NCBI GenBank assembly: GCA_964425605.1
Contig: CAYRNR010000012.1
Coordinates: 1-64,000 of the forward strand
From: CAYRNR01 sp964425605
GTDB taxonomy: Bacteria; Myxococcota_A; UBA796; UBA9615; CAYRNR01
Reading direction: 5' to 3'
Length of the DNA stretch: 64,000 nucleotides
Position 1 is the stretch's first letter. Each line of letters begins with the position of its first letter. The notes under the pieces are model-generated. The model did not search any database and had not been told where the DNA came from. It saw nothing but the letters and a program-made list of their open reading frames with translations. Made by a program: the position numbers and the translations under genes. This document shows, in pieces, positions 1 through 8,021 of this stretch.

Positions 1-64
1 GTCAAGTCTGGTCTTGCAACTTGGGCGGCGAAATCGCCGCCCAAGTTGCAAGACCAGACTTGAC
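1..64. repeat. Perfect 30-bp palindrome with 4-nt loop
   Basis: Bases 1-30 are the exact reverse complement of 35-64, with loop AAAT. The arm begins GTCAAGTCTGGTCTTG. CCC follows at 65-67, so the arm may continue as GGG beyond the window start. The element lies immediately 3' of the histidine kinase stop on the minus strand and could end that transcript, but there is no T-tract. A stem this long and perfect, beginning GTCAAG and ending CTTGAC, resembles the REP-like palindromes mobilised by REP-associated tyrosine transposases. That assignment is inferred; no transposase is in the window. Confidence 0.85.
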
Positions 65-66
65 CC

Positions 67-726
67 CTACGGGAAGAGCAGCTGGACGGTGGTCCCCTCA
101 CCGGGGGCGGTGCGGACGTCGACCTGGCCGCGGTGGACCTCCATGACGCCGAGCATCCAGGCGAGGCCGAGGCCCCGGGCGTGGCCCGAGGTGGAGAAGT
201 AGGGATCGAACATGTGGCGGCGGGTGTCCGCGTCCATGCCGGGGCCGTCGTCTTCGATGCGGACGAGGGCGCCGTCGGCGTGCCGGTCGACGACCACCGT
301 GAGGGTGCCGCCGTCGCCCAGCGCGGTGAGGGCGTTGTCGAGGAGGGCGTCGATCAGGGGGATGATCCGGTCGGGATCCGCGGACGTGGTGGGCAGGCGG
401 TCGGCGAGGGAGAGGTCGATCTGGATCGCGTCGGACGCGCGCTCGCGAATCCCGTCGAGGCGGCCGGCGACGAGCTGGCCCAGATCGAGGGGCTGGGGGT
501 GGATGGGACGACGGTTGGCGTAGACCATCATCTCGTTGCAGCGTTCGACGCCGCGGCGCGTCGCCTCGGCGATGTCGTCGAGGCACTCGCGGCCCACGGT
601 TCCTGCGGGGAGGTCCATCTCGAGCAGCTCGACGTTGCCGGAGATGGCCATGAAGAGGTTGTTGAAGTCGTGGGCCAGGCCGCCGGCGAGGCGCTGAAAG
701 CCGCGGGTGCGGTCGTCGTCGCTCAT
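67..726 (-). CDS. Soluble sensor histidine kinase core (HisKA-HATPase_c)
   Basis: 219 residues with only the transmitter core of a two-component histidine kinase. The H-box is GGLAHDFNNLF (His19, the NtrB-like HDFNN variant). It is followed by an N-box (DALLDNALTAL), G1 (EDDGPGMD), F-box (MFDPYFST) and a G2-like GLGLAW, and the gene stops just after the ATP-binding fold. No sensor domain or membrane helix precedes the H-box, so input probably comes from a partner protein or an N-terminal interaction. The ATG at 726 is preceded by AGGACGGCCCC. The reading frame is open further upstream, but that part lies over the PilZ gene in another frame and is spurious. The gene is 20 nt downstream of the PilZ gene, probably in the same operon. 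No response regulator gene is adjacent. Confidence 0.85.
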   Translation of the reverse strand: MSDDDRTRGFQRLAGGLAHDFNNLFMAISGNVELLEMDLPAGTVGRECLDDIAEATRRGVERCNEMMVYANRRPIHPQPLDLGQLVAGRLDGIRERASDAIQIDLSLADRLPTTSADPDRIIPLIDALLDNALTALGDGGTLTVVVDRHADGALVRIEDDGPGMDADTRRHMFDPYFSTSGHARGLGLAWMLGVMEVHRGQVDVRTAPGEGTTVQLLFP

Positions 727-746
727 GGGGCCGTCCTGCGGGCTCG

Positions 747-1505
747 TCAGCCCAGGGAGGTGGTGTGGGTGCGGCGGCGCCACTCGCGCTCGAGGAACTT
801 GACCACGGTGATCACGTGATCGCTGGGCTCGAGCTGGCCGTCGCGGTAGGTGTCGGGGAAGAACACGCCCACGCGCCGGCCGTGCTGGCGGCGGACCTCG
901 GCCTCCACCATGGTGGGCTGGCCGTGGAAGATCACCTCCACCTGCACCATTTCGCCCACGTTGAACGTGGGGTAGACGTGCTCGGGTAGCTCCATGAGCA
1001 TGCCCGCGAGGCTGATGTCGATGCACCGCGCGCCGTAGGAGTCGCCGCCGGGGGTGATCACCCGCAGCGACGTGCTGCTGCGCTTGCTCACGGGCACGCG
1101 GAAGAATCGGCGCATCTCGACCCGGGAGATGACGGGCGGCCGGTCCACCACGAGGTCGCCGGCCTGGTTGTCGGGACCGGGGCCCCGCACCGAGCTGACG
1201 AACACGCACGAACGGCTGCGATGGAGGAAGGTGATCAGGCACTTGGAGGCGGGCTTGAAGAACGCCTCGAAGCCGGGCAGCGCGATGGTCAGCGTCAGGC
1301 GCTGGCCCTCCACGCTGGAGAAGAACGCCGGAAAGGCCGCCGGCGTCTCCACCGAGGACACGATGGCCGGCCGCCGGTAGCTGCAACAGCGACGCAGGGT
1401 CAGCTGGAGCTCCCGGTCGCTGAGGTCCTCCATGGCCGAGAACGTCGCCGCGTCCCCAGTGGGTTCTGGATCCTCTTCGATGGGCAGGAATGGATCGTCG
1501 GTCAT
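747..1505 (-). CDS. PilZ-domain protein with YcgR-like N-terminal domain
   Basis: 252 residues. The c-di-GMP-binding PilZ signature is clear: R132-R133-F-F-R136 (the RxxxR element) and D163-I-S165-L-A-G168 (D/NxSxxG). The preceding ~70 residues (about 55-125) form a beta-rich region ending just before the RxxxR loop, the arrangement of YcgR-type two-domain PilZ proteins. Those proteins act as c-di-GMP-responsive flagellar brakes or motility/secretion effectors; which process is controlled here cannot be told. The start at 1505 has GAGGTC upstream. The gene is divergent from gatE (73-nt gap) and upstream of the histidine kinase, so the pair may be a signalling operon. Confidence 0.85.
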   Translation of the reverse strand: MTDDPFLPIEEDPEPTGDAATFSAMEDLSDRELQLTLRRCCSYRRPAIVSSVETPAAFPAFFSSVEGQRLTLTIALPGFEAFFKPASKCLITFLHRSRSCVFVSSVRGPGPDNQAGDLVVDRPPVISRVEMRRFFRVPVSKRSSTSLRVITPGGDSYGARCIDISLAGMLMELPEHVYPTFNVGEMVQVEVIFHGQPTMVEAEVRRQHGRRVGVFFPDTYRDGQLEPSDHVITVVKFLEREWRRRTHTTSLG

Positions 1506-1578
1506 GACCTCACCACGGTTTCACCTGTAGGATACTACGCCGCGCCCACGCGGGTGGCGATTCGAATACGAGGTGAAC

Positions 1579-3498
1579 ATGCGACCGATCCCGTCGCTCC
1601 AGGAGACCGACCCCGCCCTGTACCAGGAGCTGGGCATGATATCGGGAGTGGAGATCCACCAGCAGCTCCGCACGCGGCGCAAGCTCTTCTGCCGCTGCCC
1701 GGCGGGGCGGTACAGCTCCCACGTGGACGCCGAGGTGCTGCGCCACATGCGGCCGACGTTGAGCGAGCTCGGAGAGTACGACGGCACCGCGCTGATGGAG
1801 TTCAAGACGCGCAAGGAGATCGTCTACCAGCTGAACTCCGAGACCGTGTGCACCTACGAGATGGACGACACGCCCCCGTTCATGATCGACGAGGCCGCCC
1901 TGGACATCGCGCTGGAGCTCACGATGTTGCTGCGCTGCAATCTCGTGGGCGAGCTGCACATCGCACGCAAGCAGTACCTGGACGGATCGATCCCCACGGG
2001 CTTCCAGCGCACCACCCTGTGCGGCACCGACGGCTACATCCATGCCTGCGGCCGCCGCATCGGCATCATCCAGCTGGGGCTCGAGGAGGATGCGTGCCGT
2101 CAGGTCTCCGACGTGGGCCATGTCCGGGTCTATCGGACCGATCGACTGGGCATGCCGCTGATCGAGATGGTGACCTATCCGGAGATGGTCCTCCCCGGGG
2201 AGGTGGCCGAGGTGACCGAGTCCCTGCGCCGCCTCGCGCGCTCGACGGGCAAGGTGCGCACGGGCCACGGCGCCACCCGTCAGGACGTGAACGTCAGCGT
2301 CGAGGGCGGGACTCGTTGTGAGATCAAGGGGGTGCCCAGCATCCGGATGATCCCGCGGCTGGTCCACCACGAGGCATTCCGCCAGCGGGGTCTGCTCGAC
2401 CTGCGCGACGAGCTCGTGAGCAGGGGGCACACCCCCGAGGCCTTCGAGGCCAACACCGCCGACGTGACCTCCGTGCTCGAGCGCACGCCGTTCTTGCCCC
2501 TGGCCCAGGCCATCGAGGCCGGTGGCGTGTGCCGCGCCGTCCGGCTGCCCGGCTTCGCCGGCACCCTGGGATGGCCCCTGCAGCCCGACATCACCTTCGC
2601 CAAGGAGCTCTCGGACCGCGTGCGGGTCATCGCGTGCCTGGACCATCTCCCCAACCTGCTCCACACCGATCAGCTCGATCTGATCCTCACGTCGCGCAAG
2701 TGGGCCGCCGTGCGCCGCGAGGTGCGGGCCGGGAGCGACGACGCCGTGATCCTCGTGTGGGGGTCCCCGCAGGACGTCCAGACCGCCGCGACCGAGGTCG
2801 AGATGCGGGCTCGCGAGGCCATCGAGGGCGTGCCCAACGAGACCCGCCGCGCCCACTGGGACGGGACAACGGACTTCGAGCGCATCCTCCCGGGGGCCGA
2901 CCGTATGTATCCGGACACGGACCTCCCCCCCAAGGAGGTGACCCCGGAGCGTATCGAGGGCATCCAGGCGTTGCTCGGCGATCCGCCGTGGGAGACGGCC
3001 GAGCGCATCGAGGAGGCCGGGATCTCACGGCAGCTGGCCTGGGCGCTGACCAACGGATCGTGGTCCAGCACGTTCGAGGAGGCGGTGGCCGCGTCCGTGC
3101 CGCCCACGACGGCGGCGACGGTCCTGGCCAACATCGTGCCAGGGCTGGCGCGAAGAGGCGTCGAGCCCCCTCCAGCCCCTGATCTCCAGGACATTCTCAC
3201 AGCCCTGCGGGACGGTTCCATCCTGCTCGACGCCGTCCCGGCAGTCCTGCGCCGGATGGCGGGAGGGGAGACCTGGCGCGAGGCCGCACAGGCGCTGAGC
3301 ATGCTTCCCGTCGGCGCCGACGAGGTCGATTCCCGGGTGGAGACAGCCCTCGCCGGCGTGCAGCGAGGGGCCCTGCGCGAGGACGGCGAGCCCGCCGTCC
3401 GCGAGGTGATGGGGCAGGTGATGGCCGACCTGCGCGGCAAGGTGGCCGGCTCGAGGGTCCGCCCCCGGGTCGAGGCCTGGCTGGGAGGAGAACGATGA
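1579..3498 (+). CDS. gatE: Archaeal-type Glu-tRNA(Gln) amidotransferase subunit E
   Basis: 639 residues. GatE is the kinase/transamidase subunit that activates the gamma-carboxyl of misacylated Glu-tRNA(Gln) and amidates it with ammonia from GatD. The N-terminal half is the GatB/GatE catalytic fold (ISGVEIHQQL at 21-30; KQYLDGSIPTGFQRT near 131-145; MPLIEMVTYPEM near 192-203). Two features distinguish GatE from bacterial GatB. One is the inserted GAD (AspRS-like) domain at about residues 318-415. The other is the segment after it, DGTTDFERILPGADRMYPDT at about 428-447, which matches archaeal GatE. A YqeY-like helical tail follows. An in-frame GTG lies 6 nt upstream, but AGGTG sits correctly only for the ATG at 1579. 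It overlaps gatD by 4 nt (ATGA). Known GatE proteins are essentially archaeal, so transfer is likely. Confidence 0.93.
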   Translation: MRPIPSLQETDPALYQELGMISGVEIHQQLRTRRKLFCRCPAGRYSSHVDAEVLRHMRPTLSELGEYDGTALMEFKTRKEIVYQLNSETVCTYEMDDTPPFMIDEAALDIALELTMLLRCNLVGELHIARKQYLDGSIPTGFQRTTLCGTDGYIHACGRRIGIIQLGLEEDACRQVSDVGHVRVYRTDRLGMPLIEMVTYPEMVLPGEVAEVTESLRRLARSTGKVRTGHGATRQDVNVSVEGGTRCEIKGVPSIRMIPRLVHHEAFRQRGLLDLRDELVSRGHTPEAFEANTADVTSVLERTPFLPLAQAIEAGGVCRAVRLPGFAGTLGWPLQPDITFAKELSDRVRVIACLDHLPNLLHTDQLDLILTSRKWAAVRREVRAGSDDAVILVWGSPQDVQTAATEVEMRAREAIEGVPNETRRAHWDGTTDFERILPGADRMYPDTDLPPKEVTPERIEGIQALLGDPPWETAERIEEAGISRQLAWALTNGSWSSTFEEAVAASVPPTTAATVLANIVPGLARRGVEPPPAPDLQDILTALRDGSILLDAVPAVLRRMAGGETWREAAQALSMLPVGADEVDSRVETALAGVQRGALREDGEPAVREVMGQVMADLRGKVAGSRVRPRVEAWLGGER

Positions 3499-4880
3499 CC
3501 GACGATCGTTTCAAGGGTTATCGAGGTCCGGGCCGCCAGGTCCTGGAGAAGCACGGCGTGCAGGTGTGGAGCGACGTGCGGGTCGAGACCACGCGCGGGT
3601 CCTTCGTCGGCCTGATCCTGCCGCGCTCGGAGACCGCCGACGACCGCCACGTGGTGCTCAAGCTGCGCAACGGCTACAACGTGGGCCTGGCCCACGACAC
3701 CATCGTGGGGTTCGAGGAGCTGGGCTACAAGAAGGCCGAGTACAAGATCCCCGAGAGCGAGTTCCCCCGCGACCCGGACAAGCACAACGTGCTGCTGCTG
3801 GGCACTGGCGGGACCATTGCCTCACGGCTCGACTACCGCACGGGTGCGGTGATCCCGGCGTTCACACCCGGTGAGCTGTACGGATCGGTGCCCGAGCTCG
3901 CCGACTACTGCAACCTCACCACCCACAAGATCTGCGGCGTGTTCTCCGAGAACATGGCGGGTCCCCAGTACATCGCCCTGGCCGAGGCCATCGGCGACGC
4001 GGTCGAGCAGGGCTACCGCGGCGTGATGATCGGTCACGGCACCGACACCATGCACCACACCGCGGCCGTGCTGTCGTTCATGGTCCAGGACTGCCCGATC
4101 CCCATCGTCATGGTGGGCAGCCAGCGGTCCAGCGATCGCCCGTCGTCGGACGCCGCGCTGAACCTGATCCACGCGGTGAATGCAGCGGCCCACGGCGACA
4201 TCGCCGAGGTCATGGTGTGTCTCTTCGGGCCCACGTCCGACCTGTACGCCCTGCTCCACCGCGGCACGCGCGTGCGCAAGATGCACTCGTCGTATCGCTC
4301 CACCTTCCGCACCATCGGCGACATCCCGCTGGCCAAGGTGGACCGCGAGTCCGTGACCCCGCTGCGCCCCGACTACGCGCCGCGCCGCGAGGATCGCAAC
4401 GTGCGCATCGACGCGACCTTCGACGACCGCGTCGCCATCGTCTACTACTACCCCTGCATGAAGCCGGACATGATCACGTCGCTGATCGACAACGGCTACC
4501 GCGGCATCATCATCGCCGGCACCGGCCTGGGCCACGTCAACCGGCCGCTGTACGAGGCCCTCGACCAGTGCCGCGACGCCGGCGTGTCGGTGTTCATGGC
4601 CGTGCAGACCCTGTGGGGGTTCGCCCAGATGTACGTCTACGAGACCGGCCGCGAGCTCATGGAGCTCGGCGTCGTTCCCGCGGCCAACATGCTGCCCGAG
4701 GTGGCGTTCATGAAGCTGTGCTGGGTGCTCGGCTCCACCGACGACCCCGCGGAGATCGAGCGCCGCATGCTCACGCCGGTCGCCGGCGAGATCACCGAAC
4801 GCGAGCCCCACAACGGGTATCTGATCCACCAGGGGGGGCTCCCCGAGGTGGAGGCGTTCATCGCGTCGTACCGGAAGTAG
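3495..4880 (+). CDS. gatD: Archaeal-type Glu-tRNA(Gln) amidotransferase subunit D
   Basis: 461 residues. GatD is the asparaginase-like subunit that releases ammonia from glutamine/asparagine for GatE. The first ~90 residues form the small beta-rich (SH3-like) domain specific to GatD. The type I asparaginase fold follows, with the first catalytic Thr motif LLGTGGTIAS (101-110) and the second motif GHGTDTMHHTAAVLSF (Thr183, Asp184), which matches archaeal GatD more than metabolic asparaginases. GSQRSSDRPSSDAALNL follows. The ATG overlaps the gatE TGA as ATGA and has GGGAGGAG upstream, so the two are translationally coupled as expected for a 1:1 complex. The 3' end is convergent with the next lipoprotein (9-nt gap). 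A stand-alone asparaginase is unlikely given the N-terminal domain and the partner gene. Confidence 0.93.
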   Translation: MTDDRFKGYRGPGRQVLEKHGVQVWSDVRVETTRGSFVGLILPRSETADDRHVVLKLRNGYNVGLAHDTIVGFEELGYKKAEYKIPESEFPRDPDKHNVLLLGTGGTIASRLDYRTGAVIPAFTPGELYGSVPELADYCNLTTHKICGVFSENMAGPQYIALAEAIGDAVEQGYRGVMIGHGTDTMHHTAAVLSFMVQDCPIPIVMVGSQRSSDRPSSDAALNLIHAVNAAAHGDIAEVMVCLFGPTSDLYALLHRGTRVRKMHSSYRSTFRTIGDIPLAKVDRESVTPLRPDYAPRREDRNVRIDATFDDRVAIVYYYPCMKPDMITSLIDNGYRGIIIAGTGLGHVNRPLYEALDQCRDAGVSVFMAVQTLWGFAQMYVYETGRELMELGVVPAANMLPEVAFMKLCWVLGSTDDPAEIERRMLTPVAGEITEREPHNGYLIHQGGLPEVEAFIASYRK

Positions 4881-4889
4881 CGCGGCGGG

Positions 4890-5705
4890 TCAGGGGGTCG
4901 TCTCGTACGCCGACAGCGTCAGCATCCCCGCATCCACCATGGTCGCCAGGCCCATGTTGCCCAGCTGCAGGCCCGCGCCCAGGGACAGGGTCGCGCCGCT
5001 GTCCACCTGCCCGAACACGTCGATGTGCTGGTGGTCCTCCAGGGAGTGGAAGACCCGGATGCGCGCCTTGCCCGCGTAGGTGACCTCGCTCATGTCGTCG
5101 GTGGTCTGGGAGATGAAGCGGTAGCCATCCTTGCCGGTGAACACCACGGTGTAGAACTGGTCCGGGCTGACCGCCGCCGTGTGCTGCGCGAGCACCGAGC
5201 CGTCGCCGTAGGTGGCGTTGGTGGGGTAGACCTCGATCTCGTAGCTGCTGGCCAGGCCCAGGGACGTGTAGCCCTCGGTCTCCGGATCCGGGACCACGGC
5301 GCGCGGTGTCAGCCCCGTCAGGTCCGAGTTCGTCGCAGCGTCCACGTACACGTCGATCATCCCCGCCGTCGATCCCGCGTGCACGAACCGCAGGTGGTGT
5401 TCGCCCGGGGTCACGAAGTCCGACAGGTCCTCCACCGCCGACACACCCGTGCTCCCGGTCGTGCCCAGCAGGAAGAACGTGTAGATGCTGCCCTCGTCCA
5501 GGGCGAACATGAACGGCTCGATGATCGGCGTGCCCGTGGCGTCGTCGTCGTCCGCCACGTCGTCGTCCCCTGCAGCGCTGTCGTCGTCGCTTGCACCGCT
5601 GTCGTCGTCGGGCAGGGCGTCGAACTTGGCCGGGCAGCCCGTCATCAGCCACGGGACCGCCAGCACCAGCAGGCCCAGCAGCGGTCCGGAGGTCAGTGAC
5701 TTCAT
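4890..5705 (-). CDS. DUF4397-type lipoprotein with Asp-rich linker
   Basis: 271 residues. It has a signal peptide and lipobox (WLMTGC), so a lipidated Cys near residue 24. An acidic linker of DDD/DDDD clusters separated by S, A and G follows, up to about residue 57. The rest contains two copies of a beta-sandwich unit. The first is LRFVHAGSTAGMIDVYVDA and the second starts ARIRVFHSLEDHQHIDVF; these are the hallmark strands of DUF4397 extracellular domains, whose ligands are unknown. The gene is convergent with gatD and divergent from proline dehydrogenase. The acidic linker recurs in other lipoproteins here. Location is envelope-anchored; function is unknown. Confidence 0.8.
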   Translation of the reverse strand: MKSLTSGPLLGLLVLAVPWLMTGCPAKFDALPDDDSGASDDDSAAGDDDVADDDDATGTPIIEPFMFALDEGSIYTFFLLGTTGSTGVSAVEDLSDFVTPGEHHLRFVHAGSTAGMIDVYVDAATNSDLTGLTPRAVVPDPETEGYTSLGLASSYEIEVYPTNATYGDGSVLAQHTAAVSPDQFYTVVFTGKDGYRFISQTTDDMSEVTYAGKARIRVFHSLEDHQHIDVFGQVDSGATLSLGAGLQLGNMGLATMVDAGMLTLSAYETTP

Positions 5706-5801
5706 TCCTCGTCTCCCTGGCCATCGCTGGCCATCGATCGTGCCGCGCTATGCTAACATGCCCCTCCCCCGGACAGGAGACCCCGCAGCGAGGTGATTGC
5801 C

Positions 5802-6740
5802 ATGGGTATCTTCGACAAGACCGTCGCCAGCTCCCTCAAGTTCATCCCCAAATCGGTCGTCCGCAAGGTCGCCTCCCGGTACGTCGCCGGCGAGACCCTC
5901 GACGAGGCCGTGGCCCAGGCCAAGCGCCTCAACGAGGAAGGCTGCATGGTCACCGTGGACCTGCTGGGGGAGGCCATCGAGAACGAGGAGCAGGCCAACG
6001 CCTCGGCCGACGTCTACCTCGACGTCCTCGACGCCATCGCCGAGCACGGCATCGACGGCAACATCTCCATCAAACCGACCCACTTCGGCCTCGCCATCTC
6101 CCGCGACCTGTTCGAGCACAACGTGCGCCGGGTCGCCGACAAGGCCGGCGAGCTGAACAACTTCCTCCGCATCGACATGGAGGACACGCCGTACACCGAC
6201 GACACGATCGCCGTGTTCCGCATGCTGCGCGAACAGGGCTACGACCACGTGGGCGTCGTGCTGCAGGCCATGCTGTTCCGCACCCTCGAGGACATGAAGT
6301 CCCTGGGAGATCTGAAGCCCAACTTCCGCCTGTGCAAGGGCGTCTACCGCGAGCCCCCCGAGGTCGCGCACCAGACCTACGACGACGTCAACGCCGCGTT
6401 CCACGAGCAGCTCGCCTTCGCCCTGCCGAACCGCGACTACTACATCGGCATCGCCACCCACGACGACCCGGTGATCGCCGGCGCCGAGAAGCTCATCGAG
6501 GAGCACGGCCTGAAGCGCGAGGACTACGAGTTCCAGATGCTGCTGGGGGTCCGCCCCGAGATCCGCAAGGCGCTGGTCGAGCGGGGCCACCGCGTCCGCA
6601 TCTACACCCCCTTCGGCACCGCCTGGTACGCCTACTGCGTGCGCCGCCTCAAGGAGAACCCGAAGTTCGCCGGCTACGTGACCAAGGACGTGCTGTCGAA
6701 CCCGTCGATGCTGTTCGGGGGGTCCGAGGGCAAGCGATAG
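5802..6740 (+). CDS. Monofunctional proline dehydrogenase
   Basis: 312 residues, the usual length of stand-alone FAD-dependent PRODH, which oxidises L-proline to delta-1-pyrroline-5-carboxylate. Characteristic blocks are DLLGE, RIDMED, RLCKGVYREP (canonical RL.KGAY), IATHDDP, EFQMLLG and the C-terminal substrate/FAD segment RVRIYTPFGTAWYAYCVRRL with the paired arginines. There is no P5C dehydrogenase domain, and no such gene is adjacent. An in-frame GTG exists at 5793, but AGGTGA lies 5-6 nt before the ATG at 5802, which is preferred. A TATGCT hexamer around 5748 may be the -10 element of its promoter in the divergent region shared with the DUF4397 lipoprotein. Confidence 0.92.
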   Translation: MGIFDKTVASSLKFIPKSVVRKVASRYVAGETLDEAVAQAKRLNEEGCMVTVDLLGEAIENEEQANASADVYLDVLDAIAEHGIDGNISIKPTHFGLAISRDLFEHNVRRVADKAGELNNFLRIDMEDTPYTDDTIAVFRMLREQGYDHVGVVLQAMLFRTLEDMKSLGDLKPNFRLCKGVYREPPEVAHQTYDDVNAAFHEQLAFALPNRDYYIGIATHDDPVIAGAEKLIEEHGLKREDYEFQMLLGVRPEIRKALVERGHRVRIYTPFGTAWYAYCVRRLKENPKFAGYVTKDVLSNPSMLFGGSEGKR

Positions 6741-6758
6741 CCCTTCCCCCCGTCCCCC

Positions 6759-8018
6759 TCACGGAACGTAGGTCTGCGCCAACCTCATCCCGATGGTTCG
6801 GCATCGCAGCCGCTGAATACGCCGGCTCCTGTTGGCCACGCGCAGCCTGCAGGGGCCTTCGCTGCGCCACGAACCGCCGCGCACGATCCTGTGGTGGCCG
6901 TTGGCGGTGCCCATGGGATCGGTCACGGCGCCCATGTACGGGCCGGACCAGTCGTGGCACCACTCCCAGACGTTGCCGACGGTGTCGTGGAGGCCCCACG
7001 CGTTGGGTGACTTCTGTCCGACGGGCTGAGTCGACGTGGTGTTCCCGCAGAACCAGCCCAGATCATCCAGCACCGTACCGTCGTCCAGGGCGAGGTTGCC
7101 ACCGCAGTCCATCTCCGAACCCATGATCAGGTCACCGCCGACGGAGAACGAGCTCGTCTGTCCCGCCCTCGCCACGTACTCCCACTCGGCTTCGGTGGGG
7201 AGGCGGAAGCCAGCGCACGCGTATGGATCGGCTCCAGGCTGACACCTCACGTTGCGGCCCGTGCCCACGCAGGTGTAGCAGGGGTCGAGCCCCTGGTTCG
7301 CGGAGAGTGTGTTGGCCAGGAGGGCGGCCTCGCTCCAGTTCAGGTGCTCGGCCGGGCAGTCCGGGCAGCCCGTGTGGAAGCCGGCGTGGTAGCCCATGAG
7401 GGTGGCGAACTGGCTCTGCGTCACCTCGTACCGCCCCACCTGGAAGTCGTGGGTGAGGGTGACCGTGTGGGCGGTCTCGTCGGCGTCCCTGCCCGCCTCG
7501 TTCACGGCGCTGCCCATCGAGAACAGGCCTGCGCAGACGAACGAGAAGTCGATGCCCGACACCGACAGGAGCGCTCCAGGATGGAGTGATGCCTCCGTAT
7601 CCTGGCAGTCGCCCTCGCAGATCATCACGCCATCGCCGTCGGCATCGGCCTCGTCCTCCCCCGGGGAGCCGTCGCAGTCGTTGTCCATCCCGTCGCAGCC
7701 CTCGTCGGCTTCGGGGTGGAAGGCTGCGTCTCCATCGTCGCAGTCGCCGTCCTGGATCGACCAGCCGTCCCCGTCCGCGTCGGCACAGACCGTGGCCGCC
7801 CCACATCCGTCGTCGTCGCAGTCGGTTACCCCGTCCTGGTCGTTGTCCACGCCGTCGTCACACTCGCCTGCCTCGTCCCCTTCGATCTCGAGGGGAGTCG
7901 CGTCGTCGTCCGCCGTTGTCGCGTCATCGTCTCCGGCCGTGTCGTCGTCCCCTCTGCCAGCGCAGCCGGCGACGAGGAACAGGGCAGCGAATGTGACGAA
8001 CAAGCTGCGCATGGTCAT
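6759..8018 (-). CDS. SUMF1/FGE-like lipoprotein with MopE-type repeats
   Basis: 419 residues. It has a signal peptide with lipobox (FLVAGC), a short DDD-rich linker, then two to three MopE-like Asp-rich modules (DGDCDDGDAAFHPEADEGCD and neighbours, about residues 48-145). The C-terminal ~270 residues are a formylglycine-generating-enzyme-like domain (SUMF1 superfamily, C-type-lectin-like fold): GLFSMGS, GRYEVTQSQF, FRLPTEAEWEYVARAG, GLHDTVGNVWEWCHDW and IVRGGSW. The FGE active site has two Cys shortly after RGGS; here the segment reads RGGSWRSEGPCRLR with only one Cys. A true FGE activity is therefore doubtful and a binding role is more likely. Its 3' end is convergent with PRODH, and the next upstream gene on the same strand is another lipoprotein 3 nt away. 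Confidence 0.85.
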   Translation of the reverse strand: MTMRSLFVTFAALFLVAGCAGRGDDDTAGDDDATTADDDATPLEIEGDEAGECDDGVDNDQDGVTDCDDDGCGAATVCADADGDGWSIQDGDCDDGDAAFHPEADEGCDGMDNDCDGSPGEDEADADGDGVMICEGDCQDTEASLHPGALLSVSGIDFSFVCAGLFSMGSAVNEAGRDADETAHTVTLTHDFQVGRYEVTQSQFATLMGYHAGFHTGCPDCPAEHLNWSEAALLANTLSANQGLDPCYTCVGTGRNVRCQPGADPYACAGFRLPTEAEWEYVARAGQTSSFSVGGDLIMGSEMDCGGNLALDDGTVLDDLGWFCGNTTSTQPVGQKSPNAWGLHDTVGNVWEWCHDWSGPYMGAVTDPMGTANGHHRIVRGGSWRSEGPCRLRVANRSRRIQRLRCRTIGMRLAQTYVP

Positions 8019-8021
8019 GGA

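Noticed and set aside
727..1386. N-terminal extension of the histidine kinase frame
   Set aside because: It is the +1 shadow of the PilZ gene and reads as Arg/Pro/Gly-rich filler; the kinase has its own ATG and ribosome-binding site at 726.
6759..8018. Functional formylglycine-generating enzyme
   Set aside because: The two active-site Cys after RGGS are not both present, and no sulfatase gene is nearby.
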